Part shown: positions 11,431 through 21,908 of the stretch, piece by piece
How positions within the stretch are numbered: the first letter of the stretch is position 1
Layout of the letters: each line of letters starts with the position of its first letter
Source: Auricularia sp. M13
Taxonomy: Eukaryota; Basidiomycota; Agaricomycetes; Auriculariales; Auriculariaceae
DNA length: 64,000 nt
Assembly: GCA_037042915.1 (NCBI GenBank)
Contig: CM073197.1
Coordinates: forward strand, 3,906,001 to 3,970,000
Direction of reading: 5' to 3'
The notes under the pieces: generated by a model
What the model was told of the DNA's origin: nothing
Databases searched by the model: none
Seen by the model: only the letters and a program-made list of their open reading frames with translations
Position numbers and translations under genes: made by a program

Positions 11431-11835
11431 AAGCATGCTCATTGCTCACCCCGCCGGATATAATGCCATGATTGTTGCGTACCCAACTGCCGCATACAAT
11501 CAGGACCTCGCTCCACGGCCCATCGCTGACGATTGAGTCAGAGATCCCCCTTCAAGCTGGACGGTCTGCGACGACACGCGGCACGAGCTGAAGCTCACGC
11601 GCCCGTACATGGTGCTCGCGAGCACTGAGCATCGTGGATCAAAGTTCAAACTCGCATTTTGCTGGCAGAGACGTTCGGCGCGGCGCTGGGCGGGGGCGCG
11701 CCGCGCACTTTGGAACTTCCAGCCGCTGCCGAACGCCTGTGAAGGACGCATGGCCGGTGGGAGAAGAGCGTTTCGGGCTCGTGAAGTGTCTGGAGGTTCA
11801 AGTGCGTGGCTAGGGCGGCTGGTAATTTTCCGGAG
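11431..11835 (+). pseudogene. TTL pseudogene, copy B
   Basis: This is a decayed copy of the TTL gene at 4233-5592. The N-terminus is still readable (MLIAHPAGYNAMIVAYPTAA, compare ITIVSYPSAAYTQDL), followed by pieces equal to SEIPL and DDTRHELTLARP in shifting frames. It then jumps directly to the part equal to AETFGAVLDGG, so the whole middle with the ATP-binding region and the first intron is missing. The 3' end keeps the equivalent of GLVKCLEVQV, and the homology runs on into the downstream flank. The copy has several frame changes plus at least two large internal deletions, so it is not expected to be functional. Confidence 0.8.
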
Positions 11836-12766
11836 AACATGCGCGGCGCACGGACACGCTGCGACCTCGTGTGCGTGCGCGGCTTCTCCGCACAGAAGCC
11901 ATGTTCTTCGAATTCTCGCAGGGCCTTGGCCGGGCCCGCGCATTGTTTCTCACTGATTTCGTCAGCGCCTTCGCTGCCGAACAGTGCATTTGCTCACGCA
12001 AGTTCTCAGGCTGTCAGGGCAGATAATGCAATACGTCGAGTATTGGGTAGCAAGTAGAGATGATACTACAACAATGGTGCAATGCTACAGGCAGTACCAG
12101 TACAACCTCGAGCGCGAGGAGAGAACAATGAATACAACAATCACAATGTCCGGAAATCGAGCAGCAGGATCGACCGGCGCCGGGCCGGGGAACATGACGA
12201 GGAACGGAGCGTCGCGCGCTGCGCATGGAGTCAGATTGAGGCAAGGAACGCGGTAGTCAATGGTAGAGGTCGTGAGTTTGGCGAAAAGACTGTTAGGCGC
12301 ATCCCGCATCGAGTCTGGATGACTCGGGTGCGGGACGCCATAGTCCGTCGTGGGTAATCGTGAGTCGTGAGTTAGACGAGACGAGATGGGGCATATGTGA
12401 GTACCAGAGAGAACGAGTCGAGACGAGCGGAGAGGAACCGGACACTGTTTTTGCGCCCCGGCCGGCCGGGGGAGTTTCTTGATTTTGTGATTTTGTAGAT
12501 TGTTTCTTGAGGGTTTCTTGACGCAGCCAGTTTCATAACAGGAAAGATCAGAAGCATAGGCGGGAGAGAGAGATACGACCGGGAACGCAGTTCAGGGACG
12601 TGGCAAAGAAGACGATAGAGACGAGGCCGAGAGTTGAGGACGTGAGAGATGATGAGCGCTTAGAGTGGCAGCCGGATGAGCGAATGGACCGAGACGAGAT
12701 GACGACGTTCAAAGCATCCGAAAAAACCGAACTTGAGGCGGGTCGCAAGTCGACGCAGACATCAAA
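11836..12766. repeat. Shared 3' flanks of TTL and Ser/Pro-rich genes
   Basis: This is the inverted counterpart of 3378-4232. It holds the TTL 3' flank (11810-12060), a shared segment at 12060-12260 containing CAATGGTGCAATGCTACAGG, a GACGA-type tract near 12375-12390 (CTCGT pentamers on the other strand), and the T-rich complement of the conserved A-rich tract at 12470-12520. No gene is seen. The dense GAGACGA/GACGAG-like sequence at 12370-12720 resembles the pyrimidine-rich 3' flanks of the other copies. Confidence 0.6.
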
Positions 12767-14345
12767 TCACTCAGGCCGCTTAGCCTTGGGGGCGAGATTG
12801 TTCACGTAGCTGCCAAAGTTCGGTGTATAAGGCTGTTGCGAAGACCCGGCGGTCGAGGGATCAGCAGCAGCATGTGAAGAACGAAACTGGGCACCAGCGA
12901 ACGGCGACTGCATCGCCGGGGTCAGCGCCACAGATGGTGTCGACTGCCCTCCGGGCACCTGGTTCAGCGGAAGTGATTGCGGAGGCACGCTTGCTCGGGG
13001 AATACCTGGTTGAAGGGGCTGCGTCGGATACAGCGTAGGATGCGGCGGCGGTGGGACAGGGTTGGACAAAACCTGCGGGTGGCCGAGCCCTTGGGTTGGA
13101 GACGGAGCAACTGGGTGGTACGGCGACGAGACAGTAAGCGAGCTCATGCTCTGGGCAAGATGGACAGTCGCTGGGTCGCCCGCAAGCCCCGACCGCAGAT
13201 ACGAGCCACCACTGGGAGCCGATGTGCGCTGCGAGTAGCCACTGCCCCCGGAAATGTTTGAATCTATCGACTGGCGTGCGGAGGCGTAATGACTGGCTGA
13301 TGTGGACACTCCGGAATCCATTGACGCACGGAAGCTTGCGCCAGAGCCAGAGCTATAAACAGACCCAGACCCAGAGCTTGACGAATGACTCTGTTGCGAT
13401 CCATGACCAAAGGCCGACGTACCGATCGATCTGACTGACGCTGTCTCCGCAGGTGCTCCTGCGCCGGGGAACACTCCTGTTGCAGGCATACCTCCTACAA
13501 TAGACGCTGCGTCGGCCATGGACGAGCTAGTTGCCGTCGCGGGCTTCCGAGGTGGAGGGGGCGACAACTGCGTCGGCGTGTGGAATTCGTTGGGATCCAA
13601 TTCCCGGTACGACGTTGAGTCGATGCTGATGCGTGACTGGGAGCTCAGAGCCTGTGCTCCGTGGTGGCTATGGTGCTGCACAACTGGTGCTACCGGAGGC
13701 GGATTTGGGCGACGCTGCGGAGGAATAAGAAAATGCACGAATACGCCTCGGTGATACATACCATAGGTCCTGTCTCCACGAGAGGCTTTGTACCTTCGAA
13801 TTCAATGTCAAATTTTTCATCATGGTCAGCTAATCAAAGAGACGCACTTGTAACCGTCACTGCTAGGTCGTATGAGAGGCCCAACATTCTCACGGCCGCA
13901 GTTTGTTTCTGGATCAAAAGTGTCATCAGCATCGACCCTGACGAGAACGATGAGACTTGCCGAAAGCTCCACCCGCCACGTAAAGATGTCCACCAATACT
14001 TTGTCGACGTTCTCGAAATCCGGAGATTTGCAGGTTTTGAGCAGCCGAACGAATCTGAGCGTCCGTTAGCACAAGAGTCTGGGCGTGGATCCACGAATCC
14101 ACGCACTTGTTATTCTGCGCAGCAGCCTCGTTGTAGACACGTAACGCTGGTTCTGAGTACTCGAGCTCCGCGATTCGTGCAGGCCAATCATCCACAAGGC
14201 TCTCCTGGACCGTGCGCATCTGCGCCTCGCACTCCTTGTACTTCGCTTCTTTAGAGTAAATGCGCCACTTTGCGACCATGACCTTGATGATGCCGTTCGA
14301 GATTTTGGTCTTTAATGTCCTCTCGGGGGGAGATAGCGACTGCAT
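12767..14345 (-). CDS. Ser/Pro-rich protein of unknown function, copy B
   Basis: The family is not recognised. The start is the ATG at 14345 (MQSLSPPERTLKTKISNG). The first exon is helical and polar (IARIAELEYSEP-like pattern, ending RVYNEAAAQNNK), then a GTGCGT...CTCAG intron leads to FVRLLKTCKSPDFENVDKVL. A later segment reads DDTFDPETNCGRENVGP. The last large exon, from about 13759 to 12767, is very rich in Ser, Pro, Gly and Gln, with patches such as SSSSGSGSVYSSGSGAS, and ends NFGSYVNNLAPKAKRPE. That ending is related to NFPTYSNNINRGM in copy C. The layout suggests a folded N-terminal domain with a long disordered tail. It is divergent from kinase copy D. Confidence 0.7.
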
Positions 14346-14780
14346 GGCGGAAGGCGAATGGGGATCTGAGGGGAATGGCCATGGCACCCTGCATAGACGC
14401 GGAGATTTATAACAGGAGGCAGGCTGGCGAGTCAGAATATTCGAGAAACGATGACGCGTATGTCCATCGATATCGATAGCATACTGCGCAATCGATAGCC
14501 GCCACATTCTTTGAATTTTCAGGGAGACCGCCAGAAGTGTCCAAACCGAGCATCGATGGAGCGGCTGATTGGCCATTATGATTGATTACGGGCCTAGAGC
14601 TGGGAAGGCCACTGTCTGAGTCGCCGGGCCAAAAAGGACGAGAAGCCTCGAGACGCGGTGAGGCCAGGGGCCTTGAACTGACGAGGTGACATGCTGTGCC
14701 CGTCGACAACACTGCGAAGTTAAGGTGGTAAGATCGGCAAAGGCCGAAACAGTTTTCGCAGTCTGCGACAGACCGACCAC
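14346..14780. promoter_or_regulatory. Divergent promoter region, Ser/Pro-rich gene B / kinase D
   Basis: This 435-bp interval lies between two divergent starts, the same arrangement as 2000-2336 and, before transposon insertion, 35525-43884. No TATA box or repeat is obvious. A direct CGATATCGAT-like stretch lies near 14465-14475. It contains no supported gene. Confidence 0.35.
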
Positions 14781-16230
14781 ATGCAAGACGAGCGCCCAGA
14801 CGCAGACCGGTTTTGGGGTGATCGCAGCGCGACTGAAATGGTGTGGGTGGACCTTAATGGACCACTTAAAGCGCATGGTTACCGCTTGCGTCCCCGCTAC
14901 CAACCAGGTTGTAGTTTTCGTCCATGCAAACCGCAGACGTCGATGACTGACAATTTCTAGATTGGGTACCATCCTGGCAGTCATCAATCGATGTGTCTTC
15001 AGCCCCGCCATTATTTTATCAAGACTATGAAGACGGCCTTTCATTTATGGTGAGGCTTTGCCTAGCATTCTATCGTTAACTAACGCCGATATGCTGAGCG
15101 CTGGAATGTTGTCGACGCTGTTCGCGAGGCAGACGGGCTACCGGTAATGCTGAAGATCATATTTGACGTCGACGTGAACTCGGTTCCATTTGCGAAGTAC
15201 TTCTCCCAGGAACCTCGAAGGTCGGATTATCGTAATCACTGCGCGCCGCTTCTGGACGTCCTGTGGTTTCAAGAATATCCAAGCAACCTGTTCTTGGTTC
15301 ACCCTCGTTACCTACCCTGGACGATCTGGCCTTTTGTTCGGGTGGGCGAGGTTGTGGATTTCCTTTCCCAGATCTTTGAGGTGCGTACAGTATATCACCG
15401 GGTAACGTGCGCTCACTCGAATTAATCGCATCGTAGGGGTTGTCCTTTATGCACGAAAACTACGCAGTACATCTGTATGTTTATCCAATGTTGCCACTGC
15501 CGCGATCTCTTCTGATATAACCGCTGCTCAGCGACGCCGGATTCACAAACATTATGATGGATGGCTTACACCTTCTCAAGGAACCAAATCACCCCGCCAA
15601 ACCTTCGCTCAAGGCCTGTGCTCAGGGCGTTGCTGAGCACTGGGAACGGCACGAATCTGCGAAACCTGTGAAGTACTACTTCATCGATTTCGACCAGTCC
15701 ATGCGTTTCCCCAATAAAAATTCCATCGTTCCGATTCGGCGAAAGGCTGGCCAGGATCATGACGCGCCCGAGCTGTGCTCGCCCCCCTACGACCCGTTCC
15801 GACTTGACGTTTTCTGCATTGGAAATATGATTCTCACTTATATTCTCAATGTCAGTTGTTACCAGATCTCTCTCGAGGGAATGCCGCTAACGCAGTCGTC
15901 TCACAGGCATATGAGAACGTTGAATTTGTGCGTCCGCTCGCCATGGACATGACGCATCCCGACCCAGCCAAGCGACCGACGGCTCGCGAGGTCGTCGCAC
16001 GCTTTGAGAAAATCCGCCAATTATTGTTTCCCACGGAGCTAGATCAGCTGCCTGGGTTCATTGGTGACCAGCACTGGTATCCCATAGGCGTCGTCGATGT
16101 TCGTGACCCGCCACTCAGGCGACGCGCAACGGTATCCGGGACGCGGTTCCCTCCAGGTCCTTTCGATTCGAATGCTTCTCCCGACTCCTCTCATTCTCAA
16201 TCGCATTCACGCTCTTACTCCCAGTTCTGA
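14781..16230 (+). CDS. Kinase-like protein, copy D
   Basis: The start at 14781 (MQDERPDADRFWGDRSATEM) is supported by an open exon that aligns with the other copies up to RLRPRYQP. Later exons read DWVPSWQSS, EDGLSFM / RWNVVDAVREADGLPVMLKI, VDFLSQIFE / GLSFMHENYAVHL / DAGFTNIMMDGLHL and ILN / AYENVEFVRPLAMDM. Kinase-type residues are the lysine of VMLKII, HLDAGFTN in the catalytic loop, and YFIDFDQS with DFD. This copy is intermediate between the A/B/C group and the E/F group. The tail is Ser/His-rich, ending SQSHSRSYSQF. Confidence 0.85.
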
Positions 16231-16371
16231 CTCTGACGTCGTGCTATCGCATGCTATGACTTTTGCTGTGCATGGATCGTGTTCTCCGCTTGCTGTACTG
16301 TAAATATCTTCAACTCGGATCTTCAAACTGTGATTCATTCGAATTGCAAGTATTTCTAACCTCATCCTAGT
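16231..16371. other. 3' flank of kinase D
   Basis: This is a short 3' flank. The last part, with CCTCATCCTAGTGCCG, begins a homology to 35640-35736 that continues into the next feature. There is no gene. Confidence 0.35.
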
Positions 16372-16870
16372 GCCGCGGACGGTCCCGGCGCGTCGCACGC
16401 GCGTTTTTCGGCGACCCGCGGCTGCACTTCACATGCCAGTATTGTCGGCGACCGTTCACGTGTACTAGCAGCTTCTGAGCCACTCTCACGCCGGTGACTC
16501 ACGGCTCCCCGTTTCGTCGCCCCCTGTCGCCCCGTCTTCTCACACAAAATATTTAGGCGCTCCGTTCGGGCTTCTGTCATCGATCCCGCATCGATTTCCC
16601 TGAGAGGTGCCAATCTCTCCTAGATCAGTACCAATCGAGCACATCCCGTAACGTTCTGCGTCGCCTCGCCTCGTCTTACTAACGACCTTCACGACTAACT
16701 CCCCACTCTAATAAACCTGATGCTGTTCAACGCGCAGCCGTGTGTCGTGTCCGCTTCTCTTCTTCCCCGTGTTCTTTGGCCTGGGGCCGATCGATCCAGC
16801 ATGACTGTTTCCCCGAAGCGCCGCGGCTGTATCATCAGCAAACTTTGTACTGGTACTGCCTGTAGTGTTG
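16372..16870 (+). repeat. Gene-less scar of a Ser/Pro-rich locus (5' flank joined to 3' flank)
   Basis: 16372-16442 matches 35664-35736, and 16441-16640 matches 43651-43790, the promoter side of Ser/Pro-rich copy C. From about 16640 the sequence instead matches 45984-46200, the 3' flank of that same gene, including GACGCGCAGCCGTGTGTCGT-type sequence and GATCCAGCATGA. The coding part and the A-rich tract are absent. It therefore looks like a fourth block copy that lost the gene body by deletion. It also preserves the undisturbed version of the transposon target site at 16435-16448 (GCCAGTATTGTCGG). Confidence 0.75.
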
Positions 16871-16879
16871 GATCCTGCA

Positions 16880-17032
16880 ATGGTCCAGCTCTACCACTTC
16901 AGCACGGTCGACCATCTCTACACAATCGACGAGGCGGAGCGCAATAATGCCATTGCTTCGGGGAAGTATGTGTATGAAGGCATCGCCGCGTGGGTGTGGC
17001 CGACGTGCGACATTCAGCCGTGCAGCCCATGA
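16880..17032 (+). pseudogene. DUF5648-like C-terminal fragment
   Basis: A 50-codon open frame, too short for most gene callers, encodes VQLYHFSTVDHLYTIDEAER, followed by NNAIASGKYVYEGIAAWVW and a stop. This matches the repeat typical of DUF5648 proteins, often secreted fungal or bacterial proteins (pattern LYHF..T.DHLYT....E...A...GYVYEGIA..V). Only one repeat with its C-terminus is present. Directly upstream lies the duplicated Ser/Pro-rich 3' flank, so the 5' part of the gene has been replaced. It could be a last exon used by some transcript, but a truncated relic is more likely. Confidence 0.6.
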
Positions 17033-17943
17033 GTCCGTGTGGTTGTACTGTTGTATGCAAGGCACGTTTGGAATGAGTCCTGCCAGTGTATCGGTCACTG
17101 CTGAAAAGTCTGTGATCGAGTCTCATCACGATATGCATATCGGTTCAAACGTCGACGAGACCGCGAGAAGACCACGCCCGCCAGATGTTCCCTTCGCGTC
17201 TGCGAACCCAGTTGACCCGCATTGCTCATCCAGATCTGCAGATCAATGAAAGGCGGGAGAGAGTGAACTCCTGGAGAACCGTCCTTTCCAGAGCCGATGC
17301 AGTACCACCAGCCCGAGGCCTGAGCGCGCAGTGAGCGCCCAGTATTCGAGCGAGCGCCGTTTCATCTCATAATTTTCATAAAATAATACCTGTTGCAATA
17401 TCTGAACTCTTGATATTGCGCGCACGACGCGGCATTGTCGCACGTACCGTTCGCTGCACACCCGGCCGCACGAGCGCCAAGATCGAATGAACCCAGCAGA
17501 ACATGGCTTCGAAAGCTGCAAGCGAAACTTCGGCCGACTTGTGATTAAAGTGACTTCGCTTCAAAGCAGAGGACTTTCCCGCGCTGACCGATGCGGCGAG
17601 TGCAATGCTAGGCCGGGTAATGTATAGGAATATGAGTGAGTACACGGTATAGAACGGACAAATAGAAGGGAATAGAACGCGCGCCGTTGTCAGGCACGCG
17701 GCGCTGGTCGCTGACACGCCGGGCGCGTAGGTCAAGCGCTGGGGCGTCAGTCTGCCGCAGGTGCGCGTGCAGACGAGGACCGCACCACGATGGGAGGCAC
17801 TGACAGGCGGCATGTACTGCGCGGCTGCAGAATTGAATGGCACGCCGGTTATGAGCACTCAGCACAATTCCATGGGCATACCGGGGTCTTCCTCTGCTAT
17901 AAAGTAGAGTGTGACTGAGTCAGTCAACCGTACTAGGCAGATT
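17033..17943. other. Intergenic, nothing recognised
   Basis: No supported gene. A minus-strand open frame at 17376-17858 has a hydrophobic stretch but no start context, domain or paralogue, and I leave it out. The region near 17880-17943 is the 3' flank of the F-box gene. Confidence 0.3.
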
Positions 17944-19431
17944 TCATGAAGAGCGGGACATACCATCGTACGCAGGGCAGTGCGGCGCATGGTCCGTCCA
18001 GGGGTTGCAACCGGTTCGACGAATGAGGCATCGCGCGAAATGGGCGTCCGTCCAGCCTTCCACACGAACATTGTTGAGCTGGATTCTGAATTGACCAAGC
18101 ACGCGCTTCGGCAGCGCGCGCTCAATGACGGTGACCACGTCGTCCGCCTCGAGAACGACCTCCTTCCCGCCGTCGAGCCCCGAATCGAGGAGGAAGCGGC
18201 GCAGCTTCGGCGCGCCGGCCAGAGGCTGTTCGACGTCGTACAGCTCGTCGTAAACGCGCACCACGAGGTCGCGCAGGTTGTTCATGGGTGGAAATGTCGC
18301 ACACATGTACGACAGGTACATCGCGCCGATGCACACCGCCGTCACGCGCTGCAGCGCCCCGACGGCGAGCGCGGCGACGAGCGGCGGGCGCAAGACACAG
18401 ACTTCGCTCGAGTATATCATCTTGCGAATGCGCATACGCTCGGCCTCGGGCCCAGGGAGCAGCGGTAGCGTAGGCGAGACGTAGCGCGCCTCCATGAAGT
18501 TAGCGAACTGGTGGTGCCCCGCGTACGAGTCGATGGCGAAGACCAGGTCGCCTTCAAGCTGCGCGACGATGGTGGGCACGATGCGCAGGTCGGGCTCGTA
18601 AATCGAGATCTTGTTCACGTTTTTCGTCTCGCGCCATTCGAATAGGTGCTTTGGCGGTGAGCTCCAGAAGTGAAGACGTAAAAGGCGCATGAATCCTGCA
18701 GACATCCGCAGCGTGGGCTGCTTCGGGATGGAGTAGAACGGGTACGAGTTGAGCTCCAGCTGCACCAGGTTGGGGAAGACGCCGAATATGTGGTCAGGGA
18801 ACTCCGGGTGGTCGACCGTCGTCCCGCTGGCGGTTTTTTCGTGCAACGACGCCACAGCCAGCTCGGGGAGGTGTTGAATCTGAGGAATGGGCGTTTGCGG
18901 TACATGGATGTTGCGCACGGCCAGGTGGTTTAGCTGAGGAGCATGGCCACCAAGAAAATCGAGTTGCAGGGCCGCATCCGCAGTGCCGAAGAGCTCCAGG
19001 GCCAATGTTTGCATAAGCGGCGCAGGTCGGCCCAACGTTTGTAACATCTTGGAGGCGTAGCTGGCCTCTAATTGGAGGCTGAGGTCGTTTATGCGGCCCA
19101 AGTTGCAGCCGATGATGTCCAGCAGCTTGTCGGCGGCGGCGTGCACGCCGTGCATCACAACGGCAACAGATATGGGCTGCGCAGTCGAGCGTTCGAGCTG
19201 AGCGCATGCAAGCTCAATCGAGGCCAGTACTAGCCTTGCCGGCCGGGTTGCGCGTTCATCGCTGACATATATCTGGCTCCAATACAGGCGGTGCTGGACC
19301 GCGATATCCCGCCAGCGCCGTGACACCAACGAGCAGCGCACCAGATCCGCCAGTTCTATGGAGTCGAAGACATAGCCGAGCGTCTCCGCAGGCAGGAGCC
19401 AGGTTAGGTCGAGGTCGCGGTCCATGGTCAA
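17944..19431 (-). CDS. F-box-type protein 1
   Basis: This is a single long exon of about 495 residues. The N-terminus (LLPAETLGYVFDSIELADLV then RCSLVSRRWRDIAVQHRLYW) is an F-box, the Skp1-binding motif of SCF ubiquitin ligases. The remainder has spaced leucine-rich segments (LVQLELNSYP, MRLLRLHFWSS, LRDLVVRVYDEL) as in the substrate-recognition half of Agaricomycete F-box proteins. Either of the first two methionines (19431 or 19425) may be the start. It is paralogous to the F-box gene at 51656-52993: both have an F-box, then YWSQI, then a stretch of alternating helices with LAQLSRS/CAQLERS. The target is unknown. Confidence 0.8.
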   Translation of the reverse strand: MTMDRDLDLTWLLPAETLGYVFDSIELADLVRCSLVSRRWRDIAVQHRLYWSQIYVSDERATRPARLVLASIELACAQLERSTAQPISVAVVMHGVHAAADKLLDIIGCNLGRINDLSLQLEASYASKMLQTLGRPAPLMQTLALELFGTADAALQLDFLGGHAPQLNHLAVRNIHVPQTPIPQIQHLPELAVASLHEKTASGTTVDHPEFPDHIFGVFPNLVQLELNSYPFYSIPKQPTLRMSAGFMRLLRLHFWSSPPKHLFEWRETKNVNKISIYEPDLRIVPTIVAQLEGDLVFAIDSYAGHHQFANFMEARYVSPTLPLLPGPEAERMRIRKMIYSSEVCVLRPPLVAALAVGALQRVTAVCIGAMYLSYMCATFPPMNNLRDLVVRVYDELYDVEQPLAGAPKLRRFLLDSGLDGGKEVVLEADDVVTVIERALPKRVLGQFRIQLNNVRVEGWTDAHFARCLIRRTGCNPWTDHAPHCPAYDGMSRSS

Positions 19432-20213
19432 GGAGAATCCGCGATTTCCCGATCCGCACTTGTGAATGGTATCGTTCCGTTTCCTCTCCGAAGGGGTTTC
19501 AGTAATTCGAGACGCCCACAGAAGGCGGCCTCGGAACCGTAGGATGACTGTGAGCCACTAATCGGGCAGGAATAACAATTGACTTTCTGCCGGATATGCA
19601 AACCGATATGATCCGGCTTCTTCAGGTTGTGCTGTCGCTACAACCTCCGCAAGCAGCATTTTGTCTACCCCCTGATGATGAGTTGAGATCTCGGACAAGA
19701 TCACGCGATCTTCAGTGTGAAGAGGAGGCAAGAACGCTTAAATCTCTCGCCAACCAACTATGAAATCAGTACATGACTACATCCAATTCCTACGCATGAT
19801 CAATGCTCCTATATGAGAATCTATTACATGGTCTGCTACAGTTGAGACTCTATCTACGTTATTCTGCTCTAAAAGATTCAAAAGCGCAGACGGCTCTTAG
19901 ACGCCGCGGCACTTTAAGTACTTCCGGTACTACCATTTTGTTCCAATAAAAATAGAAATAAATTTGTAATGCTGACACCAATTGATTTAATACTCTTGTA
20001 TTTTTACTGAATGAGGTTCTGCTGAAGTCACGTTGAATTATCTCGCGCAAAGAGTCGCTATCGGAGTCGGAGCTTAAATGCGTTCCATCCTTGATGCTTG
20101 ACCTTGTGCGCGCGTCAGAGCTCAACGCCTGCCTACAACGGCCATAATGGGACGCGTCTTACGGGATTAGCAGGCGCGATATGCTACTTGGGCCTGCTTC
20201 TATCGCCTAGCTA
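19432..20213. other. Intergenic, AT-richer stretch
   Basis: There is no gene here. 19740-20010 is clearly richer in A and T than the surroundings, with several short poly-A/poly-T tracts. No repeat partner was found in the window. Confidence 0.3.
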
Positions 20214-21030
20214 ATGTTCAACGGCGCCGACGCTGTTGCTGCTTTGCACAATATCAGATCTCCGTATCGCCATCCTTACCGTTCTCGCTATCGCAGCTGG
20301 ACGATCAATACGGCACAAGCTGGTACGATTTTCAGTCGCGTGCTTGCATCTGTGCCTGTGCATCTGGTGGCCGAAGAACGCGTGATCCTGGCTATGCGCG
20401 TCTTCCGGCACTGGCGACAACTCATAGACCGCGATGGCTCTAGTAGTAATGAACCGCGGCCCAGCCCAAGACACACTACGACTGCTTAATCCCTCGGAAG
20501 ACCCGGATCGAGGTCAAGTCGTACGGCAGCAAGCTGAGTTCATTGGGTAGCTCTTGGACTTGTTGTCTGCGCCCCCCGGCTCGACCTTGAGGGGTACGGC
20601 GCGTCAGGCGATTATCTGCCATGCTGGACGACTCTGTTGCTGCATACCCGTTGATTTACCCCGGCCTTCGGCTCCTGTCAGCATTTCGAGTGTTTGTGAC
20701 TGCTTGACGTCGCTGTCTATCGCTGGGCCAGGCGTTCTACCCGAGTGGATGCAACCCCTGCCATTGCTGACAAGGCTGAGAGCAATCTCCCACAAACCGG
20801 CTACTCGGATATGGCAGCTATTCTTCGACCTCCCGGGCCTTGAAGAGCTGCACCTTCCTCGCAAGGAAGACCTGGCTACAGTCACTGTTCCCCCCGGGCT
20901 TGTCGCATCGTCTGCTGTCGCTCATCCTCGGAAAATACGCACCTGCCTTCGTTTTACCTGGCCGGGACGTTCAAATGATTGATCCTACCCTGGAGGACCA
21001 TTTCCAAGGGACCTCTGCAGGCATATAGGC
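20214..21030 (+). pseudogene. Decayed F-box/LRR-like gene (tentative)
   Basis: Two plus-strand open stretches (20214-20489 and 20554-20982) lie close together. The second contains leucine-rich segments, LTSLSIAGPGVLPEWMQPL and LFFDLPGLEELHLP, of the sort found in the C-terminal half of fungal F-box proteins. The frame from about 20430 reads open into the second part except for one stop near 20545. No F-box motif, clean start or terminus was found. This may be a relic of an F-box-type gene. The evidence is composition and pattern only. Confidence 0.35.
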
Positions 21031-21798
21031 GTCATCCCCGAACTTGGAAATCGACAGCTGTGCGTTGGGTTGCGTTCAAAATTGATGAGCGAGGTTTCCA
21101 TCGAGATTTCACGATTTATCAACGTAGTCCGGCGTCTTCGCGGGCACTCGCAACATCGTTGGATTGGCCGCCGCCCTGAGACTGGCCTCCTCCGGACTAC
21201 TTCTGGAAGCTGCTCGCATGTTCCCTGGGGTTGACGACTGATCTCCCATGTCTCCACAACAAGACAACGAGGTTGATGACCAGGATGGAAGTACCCAGTC
21301 CACTGCTCGCTGTGTGTCATCCTTTGCTTCATTCTTTGCTTATTTAAATCGACAGAGGATGAATGACAGAGAAAGGCCAATCGACAAGCTCTTCATTAGA
21401 TGACAACCAGGCATGTAAAGTCGGCTCGGGCTTCATGTCCTCGACGATGGGTCCCTCAACCTCAACCATAGGACTCTGGAAGCACTGCACCTCAATGAGT
21501 CAAGTACCTCATGAACTCCAATTGGTCTGATGGTTCGAAACAAGGATAGTGGTTGGTATTCTGCTGCATATATATATTCATGGTGACTGTGTCGGCTGCT
21601 TGATAACATTCCCAGAGGTCAGGTGATCAGAGTTTGGGATGGGTCCACCCGGTTCCTGTACTCAGTCTTAATAGTGACTTGTCATTTATTTTATACCTCT
21701 ATCGAATGCAGTAGTTCGAAGAGGACCCATATCAGAGATCGTCATACGAAGCGCCAGCGCTTGAGCAGTGTTCGCCCTGAACTGCCCGAGATTGTGAT
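21031..21798. other. Intergenic, nothing recognised
   Basis: I see no gene or repeat here. A short (AT)n-like run TATATATATTC lies near 21568. Confidence 0.3.
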
Positions 21799-21872
21799 GG
21801 GATCAACGGGATCGAACTCCGGAACGGCCGTGCTGTCACGGTACTGCTTAGCCCAGCTCCACTACCTATCCC
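21799..21872 (-). tRNA. tRNA-like sequence with A and B boxes (probably a relic)
   Basis: Read on the minus strand this 74-nt segment starts GGGAT and ends ATCCC, which pair. It has a perfect RNA polymerase III A box (TAGTGGAGCTGG) and B box (AGTTCGATCCC) about 46 nt apart, as in a tRNA gene. The T-arm stem has two or three mispairs, and no convincing 7-nt anticodon loop can be drawn, so I give no amino acid. It is either a tRNA pseudogene or the head of a tRNA-derived SINE; no poly-T terminator follows closely. It lies just upstream of the CNH/GYF gene on the opposite strand. Confidence 0.3.
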
Positions 21873-21908
21873 TGCCGTTGGTCAGCTCCTTTTTTTCTCG
21901 TGTCCCCT

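Noticed and set aside
17376-17858. A 160-codon minus-strand frame with a hydrophobic segment
   Set aside because: No domain, weak start context and overlap with other equally long frames; not separable from chance.
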